Below, one piece after another: positions 33,341-41,714 of a DNA stretch of 64,000 nucleotides. A model generated the notes under the pieces. That model saw only the letters and a program-made list of their open reading frames with translations. It was not told where the DNA came from and searched no databases. The position numbers were made by a program, and so were the translations under genes. The number at the start of each line of letters is the position of its first letter. Positions within the stretch are counted from its first letter, which is position 1. This stretch comes from Pseudomonas nunensis (lineage in GTDB: Bacteria > Pseudomonadota > Gammaproteobacteria > Pseudomonadales > Pseudomonadaceae): the NCBI RefSeq assembly GCF_024296925.1, contig NZ_CP101125.1, positions 4,652,501 through 4,716,500 of the forward strand, read 5' to 3'.

Positions 33341-34066
33341 TTAACCTTTGAGGGCTTCTGGCACGACGTATTGTTTACCGTCGTAGCTCAGGGTGACCTG
33401 AGTTGTCTTCAACTTCTTGGACTTGCTTTCGCACTTTTCACCGACGACGAAGTTTTTTGTTTCCGTCACCGTGGAACTGACCACCAGATCAGCAAAGCCG
33501 TTATGCACTGTTTTGCCAATATCGACGGTTCTTTGAGTTCGATCGCCCTGCCCCGCGCAGTTGCCGTCCCATTCACCCCGGCCCATGACAATGACCAGCC
33601 CTTCCAGCACAGGGCGCAATGCGTCGCCATCCTTGAGATATAGGGCCAGTTCGGTTTTGTGGTACGGACTCACGCTTGAGCCGTGTTCAAACTTCGATCG
33701 AATACCAAATGCGCGATCATCCGGCGTCAGTTTGTACCGCGCCGTATCAATGGCCAGCCCTTCATACGCCACGGCATCCGAATAATAGGCGTATGTCTTG
33801 CGGTAAGTGGCCAGGGGTTTCGAGCTTGCCGAATGAATAACCGATAATTCCAGATCGATGTTTCCGCCATCATTGTTGCCGTCTGCGGAATCCGGCTTGT
33901 ATATCGATGTGGCGACGATGTTCTGGTCATCGTACGCCGGCCAGACTTTGCAAATAGTGAACGATAGCGTGCTGAAGGGGGGTTCTTCGCAACTGGCTTG
34001 TGCCTGACTGGCAGCAGTCATCAAGCCGAGTATGGCGAATGAGTTCAGCAGTTTCTTTGTGGTCAT
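33341..34066 (-). CDS. Secreted protein of unknown family, tandem paralogue A
   Basis: 241 residues with a signal peptide ending near residue 24 (QAQA/SCEEPP). Conserved with the next gene: TARYKLTPDDRAFGIRSKF, LALYLKDGDALRPVLEGLV, GEWDGNCAGQGDRTQRTVDIGKT, LSYDGKQYVVPEALKG. Cysteines are paired in the mature part, fitting a periplasmic or exported domain. No known domain recognised. Probably made by duplication of the following gene. Codon usage looks less GC-rich than in most neighbours. Confidence 0.7.
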   Translation of the reverse strand: MTTKKLLNSFAILGLMTAASQAQASCEEPPFSTLSFTICKVWPAYDDQNIVATSIYKPDSADGNNDGGNIDLELSVIHSASSKPLATYRKTYAYYSDAVAYEGLAIDTARYKLTPDDRAFGIRSKFEHGSSVSPYHKTELALYLKDGDALRPVLEGLVIVMGRGEWDGNCAGQGDRTQRTVDIGKTVHNGFADLVVSSTVTETKNFVVGEKCESKSKKLKTTQVTLSYDGKQYVVPEALKG

Positions 34067-34095
34067 TTTGTTCTTCCTTGATCAGTGCGCCGTCG

Positions 34096-34830
34096 TTAGA
34101 CGCCTTTGAAGTCGCCTGGCAGGACGTAGGTTTTTCCGTCATAGCGAAGTGTGGTCACGACAGGTTTGCTGGTGGTCGATTTGACGTCACAGGCCTCACC
34201 TTCTCCTTCCCCGACCATGCCGGTCGTTACCGACTTGACGATCAAATCCGCGTAGCCATGGGAGCTGGTTTTACCGATTTCGATGGTTCGAACAGTGTTT
34301 GATCGTTCACCGGCGCAGCGGGTATCCCATTCGCCGCCGTATGCATACACAACCAGGCGCTCTAATACCGGACGCAGTTTGTTGCCTTCTTTTACATAGA
34401 GCGACAGCCAGGATTCGTCCATAGGATTGGCGCTGGATGATCCTTTGAACCTGACTCGCACACCAAAGGCCCGCAGCTCAGGCGTGAGCTTGTAGCGCGC
34501 GGTATCGAGTTCCAGGTCTTCAAAAACTATGGCATCAGACTCAAAAGCATCCGACTTGTGATACGTCGCCAACGGCTTCGAATCACCCGCCGAAACTACG
34601 GCCAGATCGAGATCATATTTCCCCTCAGGCCCGGAGCCGCTTGCCGAAAATCCCGATTCAAACTGCGACATCGCCGTAATCGACAGCCCCGGATATGCCG
34701 GCCAATCTTTGCACGTCGAATGACCGAAATCGCCATACAACGTTGGTTTCTCACACTCGGCAAACGCCTGCGTCGCCATCACCAAACCGCACAGCGCCGC
34801 ACACCCCATCAACCCAGACTTCAATGTCAT
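34096..34830 (-). CDS. Secreted protein of unknown family, tandem paralogue B
   Basis: 244 residues, signal peptide ending near residue 24 (QAFA/ECEK). Shares with paralogue A the segments TARYKLTPELRAFGVRVRF, LSLYVKEGNKLRPVLERLV, GEWDTRCAGERSNTVRTIEIGKT and the final LRYDGKTYVLPGDFKG, i.e. about 40-45 percent by eye over the second half. It is transcribed first, 29 bases before A. No recognised domain; function unknown. Confidence 0.7.
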   Translation of the reverse strand: MTLKSGLMGCAALCGLVMATQAFAECEKPTLYGDFGHSTCKDWPAYPGLSITAMSQFESGFSASGSGPEGKYDLDLAVVSAGDSKPLATYHKSDAFESDAIVFEDLELDTARYKLTPELRAFGVRVRFKGSSSANPMDESWLSLYVKEGNKLRPVLERLVVYAYGGEWDTRCAGERSNTVRTIEIGKTSSHGYADLIVKSVTTGMVGEGEGEACDVKSTTSKPVVTTLRYDGKTYVLPGDFKGV

Positions 34831-34934
34831 TCCCTGTTCCTTGTGTGTATCAATAAATATCAGATGAATTCAGCCGCGCACTATCCTCGGCAAGAAGCGT
34901 CCGTTCAACCAATTGTTACGACAAAGCCGCAACG

Positions 34935-35073
34935 CCCTGTAGCAGCTGGCGAAGCCTGCGTTCGGCTGCGAAGCAGTCGTGAAATCAGCCAGCGCGGTGT
35001 TTCAGGAAGACCGCGCGATCAGGTTTCACGACTGCTGCGCAGCCGAACGCAGGCTTCGCCAGCTGCTACAGGG
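34935..35073. repeat. REP inverted pair, CAGCTGGCGAAGCC type
   Basis: CCCTGTAGCAGCTGGCGAAG on the left and CTTCGCCAGCTGCTACAGGG on the right, with a second inner pair around TTCGGCTGCGAAGCAG. A different REP family from the GTGGGAGCGGGC type. Confidence 0.88.
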
Positions 35074-35089
35074 CGTGTGTTTTCTGAAA

Positions 35090-35997
35090 TTAATCAGCGA
35101 CTGGCTTTATTCCCTGCTCAATCCGTCCATTCAACCAATTCAACGCCTGATCCCCTCCCCTCCGCTTATGCCAGACCAACACGAAGCTGAACGACGGAAT
35201 ATGAAACGGCGGCGCTACGACGATCAACGACTGCTCATCAATCCCGCGCAACCCACGGGAAGCCACGGTCAGGATCAAATCCGTGCCGCTGATAAACTCC
35301 GGCGCAACGCTCCAGTGCGGCAGGCTGATGGCCACGCGGCGGCGCTCTCTTAATGCAGTCAGTGCCCGTTCGATTTCCGGGGTGCCGCTGCCGCGCATTT
35401 CCAGCAGGACGTGGGGGCGGGAAAGGTAGGTTGGGAGGTCGAGCGTGCCGTCGGCGGGCAGGCTGTGGCGGTCGACGAGGCAGGCGTAGTGCTCGTCGAA
35501 CAGCGGCGTGCTGCGCAGTTCGTTGGGCAGTTCGGGAAACACGCCCGCTGCCACGTCGATGTCACCGTTGAGCACGCCATCTAGCATGCCTTCGCGGCTG
35601 GCATGGCTGATTTGCAGGTCGATGCCCGTGCTTCCCGGCGCAAGGTGCGGATCAGGCCCGGCAGGACGATGGCGGCGCCGTAGTAGGACATCGCGAGTCG
35701 AAAAGTGCGCTTGGCGGTGGCCGGATCGAAGGTGTTGGGCGCCAGCAGCGATTGCACCTGGGCCAGGGCTTCGGCCAATGGAGCGATCAACTCCAGCGCG
35801 CGAGGGGTCGGCACCAGACTGGCACCCGCGCGCACCAGCAACGGATCGCCGAGCAGATCGCGCAAACGTCCCAACGCATGGCTGACCGCCGGTTGACTCA
35901 GGTGCAATCGCTCGGCGGCGCGGGTTACGTGCTGTTCACTGAGCAAGGCGTCGAGGATGACCAGCAGGTTCAAATCGATGCGCCGAAGATCATTCAT
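35090..35997 (-). pseudogene. LysR-family regulator with a frameshift
   Basis: The N-terminal part (MNDLRRIDLNLLVILDALLS, then a normal HTH and EERL-type region) and the C-terminal part (GMLDGVLNGDIDVAAGVFPEL...) lie in different frames. The change is near 35625-35630: the N-terminal frame runs ...RREARASTCKSAMPAAKAC and stops, whereas restoring one C gives ...REAPGIDLQISHASREGMLDG. A single-base deletion explains it. Either a real pseudogene or a sequencing error. It is divergent from the YdcZ gene it would probably control. Confidence 0.85.
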
Positions 35998-36084
35998 CTG
36001 ATGCATGTTCCAGATAGCAAAACGGAATTTAAATCTGCGCGACGAATACCCTACAGTCCAGCAAAACCTGTTGGAGACATGATC

Positions 36085-36573
36085 ATGAGTACGTTGCAGT
36101 GGGCCGGTCTGTTGTTGCTGGCGGTGATTGCCGGGGCGGTGGTGCCGTTTCAGAGTGCGATCAACGCCAACCTGAGTCGCGGCCTCGGGCATCCGCTATG
36201 GGCGACACTGGCCTCGTTGCTGGTGAGTTTGCTGGTGCTGTTGCCGATCATCCTGGCGCTGCGTTTGCCGCTGCCGTCGGTGGGGTTTATCAGCAAGGCG
36301 CCGCTGTGGATGTGGGCAGGTGGCGTGTTCGGGGTGTGCTTTGTGGCGCTGGCGGTGATGTTGCTGCCGAAACTCGGTGCGTCGGGCTTTGTGGTGCTGG
36401 CGCTGACCGGGCAAGTGATTGCCTCGATGGTGCTCGACCATTTCGGGTTGTTCGGGTTGCTGGAGCGGCAGTTGACCTTGCCTCGGGTGTTTGGCGCTGT
36501 GTTGCTGGTAGCGGGGGTGGTGTTGATTCAGTTCAGCGGGGCGCCGGGTAAGGTTTTGGTGAATGCTGGATGA
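36085..36573 (+). CDS. DMT-family transporter, YdcZ/DUF606 type
   Basis: 162 residues from ATG 36085, preceded by TTGGAGACATG. Five hydrophobic segments; the half-size YdcZ unit of the drug/metabolite transporter superfamily: VIAGAVVPFQSAINANLSRG, GVFGVCFVALAVMLLPKLGAS, ALTGQVIASMVLDHFGLFG. Divergently placed from the frameshifted LysR gene, which would be its regulator. Substrate unknown. Confidence 0.85.
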   Translation: MSTLQWAGLLLLAVIAGAVVPFQSAINANLSRGLGHPLWATLASLLVSLLVLLPIILALRLPLPSVGFISKAPLWMWAGGVFGVCFVALAVMLLPKLGASGFVVLALTGQVIASMVLDHFGLFGLLERQLTLPRVFGAVLLVAGVVLIQFSGAPGKVLVNAG

Positions 36574-36610
36574 ATGGTCGAGCGGAAGATATTCATTGGA
36601 TGTCAGTCCG

Positions 36611-36689
36611 TCTTCGCGAGCAAGCCCGCTCCCACAGGAGATTTGTGAATGCCACAGATCCAATGTGGGAGCGGGCTTGCTCGCGAAAG
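36611..36689. repeat. REP inverted pair
   Basis: TCTTCGCGAGCAAGCCCGCT and its inverse AGCGGGCTTGCTCGCGAA. It separates the YdcZ gene from the convergent MFS gene and can act as a transcript end. Confidence 0.92.
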
Positions 36690-36712
36690 CGGTCGGCCTG
36701 ACGCCGCAAATT

Positions 36713-38044
36713 TCAGAACTTGTCGAGCGTGCGCAGTTTCTGCGGCAACCCCCACAACAGCAGCGCAGCAGCAATCAGCGCGGCAACGCCGATGACGTAC
36801 AGCGCCGGTGTGGTGCTGCCGGTCAGGTCCTTGATTCGCCCTACCATCACCGGGCTGACGATGCCGCCAAATTGCCCGAGGGTGTTGATCACCGCGATCC
36901 CGCCCGCCGCACCGGCACCTGCACCGGCCAGCAATTTCGGCGGCAGGGTCCAGAAGCTCGGGATGCAGGCAATGATCCCGGCACCGAGCAAGCCCAGCGC
37001 GACAATCAGGAAAGTCGTGTGGTTGGCGAAGATCCCGGCGCAGAAGAATCCGACCGCGCCCAGCGTCACCAGGCCGGCGACAAACTTGCGCCGTTCGCCG
37101 GTCGCATCGGACAACCGCCCGATCACCACCATGCTGATCGCGCCGCAGATATAAGGGATCGCCGTGAGCAAACCGATCATCACCGGGCTTTCAGTACCGG
37201 CGCTGCGAATCAATTGCGGGGCCCAGAAATTCAAGCCGTAGGACGCGACTTGGATCAGGAAGTAGATCAGCCCCAAGGTCAGGAACCCCGGAATTTTCAA
37301 CGCTGCGAGCAACGAACCGCCGCCCTTGTGTGGCTCATGGTGGGCAATGCGGCTGGCCAGCAACGTCTTCTCCGAAGGCGTCAGCCAGTGCGCGTCTTCA
37401 ATGCGGTCCTTGAGCAACTTCAGCACCAGGAAACCGAGCACGATGCAAGGCACGCCGCCGAGCAGGAACAGCCAATGCCAGCCGCGCATGTCCATCACGC
37501 CGTCGAGGTGTTGCAACACCAGACCGGAGAACGGAGCGCCGACCAGACCGGCAAACGCCGAGGACAGAAACAGCATCGAGGTGATACGCCCGCGATAGTG
37601 CTGCGGGAACCACAGCGTCAGGTAATACAGAACGCCTGGCGCAAAACCGGCCTCCATCGCGCCGATCACAAAGCGCAGCGCGTAGAACTGCCATTCGCTG
37701 TTGACGAAGACCATGGCGGCGGTAGCGACGCCCCAGGACATCATGATCCGGGCGATCCAGCGCCGGGCGCCGACCTTGTACAGCATCATGTTGCTCGGCA
37801 CTTCGAACAGCACGTAACCGACCACAAACAGCCCGGCGCCGAGGCCGTAGGCGGTGTCGCTGAGGCTCAGGTCGGTCTGTAGCTGGAACTTGGCGAAGCT
37901 GATGTTGATGCGGTCGAAAAACGCGAACAGGTAGCAGACCATGATCAGCGGCATCAGGCGCCAGGCGACTTTGCTGACCAGGGCTTTTTCGACATCGTGG
38001 CTAACGGACGGGCTCGCGCCCGCCTCCAGTACATTGAGGCTCAT
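36713..38044 (-). CDS. MFS transporter, anion:cation symporter family
   Basis: 443 residues, 12 predicted membrane segments. Typical ACS-family segments: FFDRINISFAKFQLQTDL in helix 1 and loop, EVPSNMMLYKVGARRWIARIM, and GAMEAGFAPGVLYYLTLWFP. The family imports organic acid anions such as phthalate, hexuronates or tartrate. It is the last gene of a minus-strand run with a HMG-CoA-lyase-like and a CaiB-type gene, which suggests it imports their substrate. Confidence 0.86.
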   Translation of the reverse strand: MSLNVLEAGASPSVSHDVEKALVSKVAWRLMPLIMVCYLFAFFDRINISFAKFQLQTDLSLSDTAYGLGAGLFVVGYVLFEVPSNMMLYKVGARRWIARIMMSWGVATAAMVFVNSEWQFYALRFVIGAMEAGFAPGVLYYLTLWFPQHYRGRITSMLFLSSAFAGLVGAPFSGLVLQHLDGVMDMRGWHWLFLLGGVPCIVLGFLVLKLLKDRIEDAHWLTPSEKTLLASRIAHHEPHKGGGSLLAALKIPGFLTLGLIYFLIQVASYGLNFWAPQLIRSAGTESPVMIGLLTAIPYICGAISMVVIGRLSDATGERRKFVAGLVTLGAVGFFCAGIFANHTTFLIVALGLLGAGIIACIPSFWTLPPKLLAGAGAGAAGGIAVINTLGQFGGIVSPVMVGRIKDLTGSTTPALYVIGVAALIAAALLLWGLPQKLRTLDKF

Positions 38045-38123
38045 GGGGGTTTCTCCAGGCGGACTTCCCGTGGGTGTCCGATTGTTTTTGTTGTCTGGTT
38101 GAGGTGCTTGGAATGCTTTTTCA

Positions 38124-38216
38124 CTGTGGGAGCGGGCTTGCTCGCGAAAGCGGTGTGTCAGTCAATATGGATGGCGACTGACACGACGCCTTCGCGAGCA
38201 AGCCCGCTCCCACAGG
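38124..38216. repeat. REP inverted pair
   Basis: CTGTGGGAGCGGGCTTGCTC and GAGCAAGCCCGCTCCCACAG, spacer about 45 bases; between the MFS gene and the lyase gene, inside the presumed operon. Confidence 0.92.
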
Positions 38217-38232
38217 GGATTTTTGGTGTCTG

Positions 38233-39159
38233 TCAGGACGGGGTCGGGTGCAAATCGCAATTGCGTCCGGCCTTGGCCAGTTGACCGGGCACTTCATGGC
38301 CCAGCAGCGTCGGCAAACCTCTGGACAGTTTCAGCAGCAACGGCAAATCGATGCCGGTGTGGATGCCGATTTCATCGCACAGGTTGACCAGGTCTTCAGT
38401 GCAGATATTGCCCGACGCCCCCGGTGCAAACGGGCAACCGCCAAGTCCGCCGAGTGCCGCGTCGAAGCGTCGGGCGCCGGCCTCGTAGGCAGCGAGGACG
38501 TTGCACAGGCCCAGGCCACGGGTGTTGTGGAAATGCAGGGTCAGGTCCGCCGGAGCAACCCGTTGCAACACCCGGCGCACCAGTCGATCCACTTGCCGTG
38601 GATTGGCCATGCCGGTGGTGTCAGCCAGGGTGATGCCTTGAATGCCGAGTTCCTGATAGGCCTCGACGATCTGCAACACGCGATCCTCATCGATCTTGCC
38701 CTCGAACGGGCACCCAAATGTAGTGGCGACGCTGCCGTTAAGCCGCACCTGCGTGCCGCCGACGTATTGAACGATCTCGCCGAACGCCGCCAACGAGTCT
38801 TCGCAACGCATGCGCATGTTGGCGAGGTTGTGGGTCTGGCTGGCGGACATCACCAGGTTCAGCTCATCCGCCTGTGTCGCCAGCGCCCGTTGCGCGCCTT
38901 TGAGGTTGGGGATCAGCGCGACATAGATCACGTTGGGCTGCCGGGTGATGCCCTTGAACACCAGCTCACCGTCACGCAGCGCCGGAATGGCTTTCGGCGA
39001 GACGAACGAACCGGCCTCGATACGGCTGAACCCGGCCAGCGACAGTTGATCGATCAGCGCAATCTTGTCGACGGTTTCCACCCAGGTCGGCTCGATCTGC
39101 AAGCCGTCGCGCGGCGAGACTTCCTGGACGATCAGCGTCTCGGAAAAGTCAGTGATCAT
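38233..39159 (-). CDS. Hydroxymethylglutaryl-CoA-lyase-like enzyme
   Basis: 308 residues, a TIM-barrel of the HMGL family. Substrate and metal residues: EVSPRDGLQIEPTWV (Asp after Arg), LHFHNTRGLGL for the metal His pair, and GLGGCPFAPGASGNICTEDLV with the catalytic Cys. The C-terminal segment GHEVPGQLAKAGRNCDLHP is conserved in bacterial homologues. Expected reaction: cleavage of a 3-hydroxy-3-methylacyl-CoA to acetyl-CoA and a keto acid. It overlaps the CoA-transferase gene by four bases, so the two work together. Confidence 0.86.
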   Translation of the reverse strand: MITDFSETLIVQEVSPRDGLQIEPTWVETVDKIALIDQLSLAGFSRIEAGSFVSPKAIPALRDGELVFKGITRQPNVIYVALIPNLKGAQRALATQADELNLVMSASQTHNLANMRMRCEDSLAAFGEIVQYVGGTQVRLNGSVATTFGCPFEGKIDEDRVLQIVEAYQELGIQGITLADTTGMANPRQVDRLVRRVLQRVAPADLTLHFHNTRGLGLCNVLAAYEAGARRFDAALGGLGGCPFAPGASGNICTEDLVNLCDEIGIHTGIDLPLLLKLSRGLPTLLGHEVPGQLAKAGRNCDLHPTPS

Positions 39160-40349
39160 TGCACCACCCCTTCGGCTTTCAGCCGTTCGATGTCAGCACC
39201 GGTCAGGCCCAACCCGGCGAGGATGCCGTCGGTGTGCTGGCCCAATTGCGGCCCGGACCAGTTCACACCGCCGGGGGTTTCCGAGAGTTTCGGCACGATG
39301 CCCGGCATTTTCACCGTGGCGCCACCGGGCAAGTCGGCGTTGAGCAGCATGTCCCGCGCCTGGTAGTGCGGATCGGCGACGATGTCGGCCACGGAATAGA
39401 TGCGCCCGGCCGGGACTTCGGCCGCTTCGAGGGCCGACAGCACGTCGTTGATCGGCAGGCTGCTGGTCCAGTGGGTGATCGCCGCGTCGAGTACATTGCT
39501 TTTCAAGGCGCGCCCGTCGTTGTGGGCGAATTCCGGCGCGTCAGCCAGATCGCTGCGACCGATAACATTCATCAAGCGCTTGTAGATCGGATCGCTGTTG
39601 CCGGCGATCACCACATAAGCACCATCCGCCGTCAGGTAAGTGTTGGACGGTGCGATGCCCGGCAGCGCGCCGCCGCTGCGTTCGCGGATATGGCCCTGCA
39701 TGTCGTATTCCGGCACCAGGCTTTCCATCACGTTGAACACACTTTCGGCCAGGGAGACATCGACCACTTGCCCGCCGCCCTGCCCGGTCTTGACCCGCAG
39801 CAACGACATCAGCGCGCCGATCACCGCGTGCAGCGAAGCCAGGGAATCGCCGAGGCTGACACCGACCCGGGCCGGTGGCGAACCGGGGGTGCCGGTGGTG
39901 TAGCGAATCCCGCCCATGGCCTCGCCGATGGCGCCGAACCCTGGACGGTCGCGGTAAGGGCCGGTCTGGCCGTAGCCGGAGATGCGCACCAGGGTCAGGT
40001 TGGGGTTGAGGGCGTGCAGCACGTCCCAGCCCAGGCCGAGTTTTTCCAGGGCTCCGGGGCGCAGGTTTTCGATGAGCACGTCGGCGCTGGTCGCCAGTTG
40101 CTTGACCAGTTCGATGCCTTCAGGGGATTTCAGGTTCAGTGCCAGGGACTTCTTGTTACGCGATTGCAGGTACCACCACAGCGAGGTGCCCTCGTGCAGC
40201 TTGCGCCATTTGCGCAGGGGATCGCCCTGGCCCATGGCTTCGATCTTGATCACCTCTGCACCGAACTCGGCCAGCATGCGCGCGGCAAACGGCGCAGCGA
40301 TCAGCGTGCCGATCTCGATTACTTTGATTGCACTCAAGGGGGCAGTCAT
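39156..40349 (-). CDS. CaiB/BaiF-type CoA-transferase
   Basis: 397 residues. Family motifs: VIEIGTLIAAPFAARMLAEFGAEVIKIE, LIENLRPGALEKLGLGWD, and SLGDSLASLHAVIGAL with the nucleophilic Asp of the family (Asp in GDS). Class III CoA-transferases move CoA between acids by a covalent aspartyl intermediate. It overlaps the lyase, so it should activate the lyase substrate, perhaps with succinyl-CoA as donor as in the human relative SUGCT. The divergent or neighbouring LysR gene would regulate it. Confidence 0.86.
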   Translation of the reverse strand: MTAPLSAIKVIEIGTLIAAPFAARMLAEFGAEVIKIEAMGQGDPLRKWRKLHEGTSLWWYLQSRNKKSLALNLKSPEGIELVKQLATSADVLIENLRPGALEKLGLGWDVLHALNPNLTLVRISGYGQTGPYRDRPGFGAIGEAMGGIRYTTGTPGSPPARVGVSLGDSLASLHAVIGALMSLLRVKTGQGGGQVVDVSLAESVFNVMESLVPEYDMQGHIRERSGGALPGIAPSNTYLTADGAYVVIAGNSDPIYKRLMNVIGRSDLADAPEFAHNDGRALKSNVLDAAITHWTSSLPINDVLSALEAAEVPAGRIYSVADIVADPHYQARDMLLNADLPGGATVKMPGIVPKLSETPGGVNWSGPQLGQHTDGILAGLGLTGADIERLKAEGVVQ

Positions 40350-40481
40350 CGCGGGGTACCTCTTGTTCTTGGAATATGTGCCAAGGCTAGAGGACCGGGG
40401 GGGCGGGAATCCAACCTTCAGTTGGCAAGGGGTGTTCGTGAAACGCGAACGCTCTTGGGGATTGTCGTCACCTTAAGTCCG

Positions 40482-40580
40482 CCTTCGCGAGCAAGCCCGC
40501 TCCCACAGGGGATCTCTTGCGTACACAAAATTTATGTTCACTGGAGATCTAATGTGGGAGCGGGCTTGCTCGCGAAGAGG
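40482..40580. repeat. REP inverted pair
   Basis: CCTTCGCGAGCAAGCCCGCT and its inverse AGCGGGCTTGCTCGCGAAG, with a spacer of about 60 bases. It lies between the LysR gene and the CoA-transferase gene. Confidence 0.9.
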
Positions 40581-40603
40581 CCAGCCCATTCAATACAAAT
40601 TTG

Positions 40604-41512
40604 TCAGGACTCTCCACGCAACTGCTCAAACAACATCCGACTCACCGGCGACAACCCCGCCTCATCCCGCACCACCAGAATCAGCGCCCGGTCCGACCAA
40701 TCATCGGTCAACGGCACCGCATGTAACCCCAGCGCGCGCCCGAACAATTCATAGGCTTTCTGCGGCAAAATCCCGATGCCCATGTTCGCCTGGACCATCC
40801 GGCACATTGCATCGAACCCCGGCACATGAATCCGCAACCGCAGCACTTTGCCCGCCTTGCGCGCCGCCGCGTGGGTGCGCATGTTGATCGAACTGGCGGC
40901 ATGCAAACCGACATAGTCGCTGCCCAGCGTGTCGGCAAACGCCAGGGTTTCGCGGCTGGCCAGGGGATGCTCCGCTGGCATCAACACCACCAGTTTGTCC
41001 TGGCGATACAGCACGCTGTGCAACCCCTTGACGTCGCTGTCGCTGGAACAAATCCCCAGGTCCGCCACGCCGTCGAGCACGCCTTGAATCACCCCGCTGC
41101 TGGGCCGCTCTTCAAGGTCGGTTTTCACTTGCGGATGACGCTCGGAAAAGTCCCGCAGGTCTTCCGGCAGGAACTGAATGATCGCCGACAAATTCGCCAG
41201 CATCCGCACATAACCGCGAATCCCGTGGCTGTGCTCGCCCAGCTCAAGGCCCATTTTCTCGACATTGAACAGCATCTGCCGGGCATGGTGCAGCAAGGTT
41301 TCCCCGGCCGGTGTCAGGGTCATGCCCTTGGCCTGACGCACGAACAGACTGATGCCGAATGCTTCCTCCAACTCCATCAAACGCTTGCTGGCCGCCGACA
41401 CCGCGATGGCTTCACGGGTGGCGGCACGGGTCAACGTGCCCTCTTCGTGGACCGCGACGAACAGCTGGAGGGTGATCAGGTCGAGACGGCGGATCAGGCT
41501 TTTTTGCAGCAT
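40604..41512 (-). CDS. LysR-family regulator
   Basis: 302 residues from the ATG at 41512 (MLQKSLIRRLDLITLQLFV); a reading from 41560 is less likely. The HTH lies at about residues 20-60 (GTLTRAATREAIAVSAASKRLMELEEAFG), then an effector domain with the usual LysR end. It lies upstream of the CaiB/lyase/MFS genes, on the same strand, and probably controls them in response to the substrate or its CoA-ester. Confidence 0.87.
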   Translation of the reverse strand: MLQKSLIRRLDLITLQLFVAVHEEGTLTRAATREAIAVSAASKRLMELEEAFGISLFVRQAKGMTLTPAGETLLHHARQMLFNVEKMGLELGEHSHGIRGYVRMLANLSAIIQFLPEDLRDFSERHPQVKTDLEERPSSGVIQGVLDGVADLGICSSDSDVKGLHSVLYRQDKLVVLMPAEHPLASRETLAFADTLGSDYVGLHAASSINMRTHAAARKAGKVLRLRIHVPGFDAMCRMVQANMGIGILPQKAYELFGRALGLHAVPLTDDWSDRALILVVRDEAGLSPVSRMLFEQLRGES

Positions 41513-41714
41513 GGGAGGCTCGATGACTTGGGTTCGGCTGAGTCGGCAGGATAGCCCCATTTTGGCCTACAGCCTCACAACACACCTTCCTACACATAAA
41601 TCTCTTGAAACACTCAACCCTGCCGGAATCGGCCGATTCAATGGCCCCGCCGCTCTCTGTAAAGTCTGGAAACACACACGGACCGCTTCATCACCCAAGG
41701 AAAGGCACGTTCAC

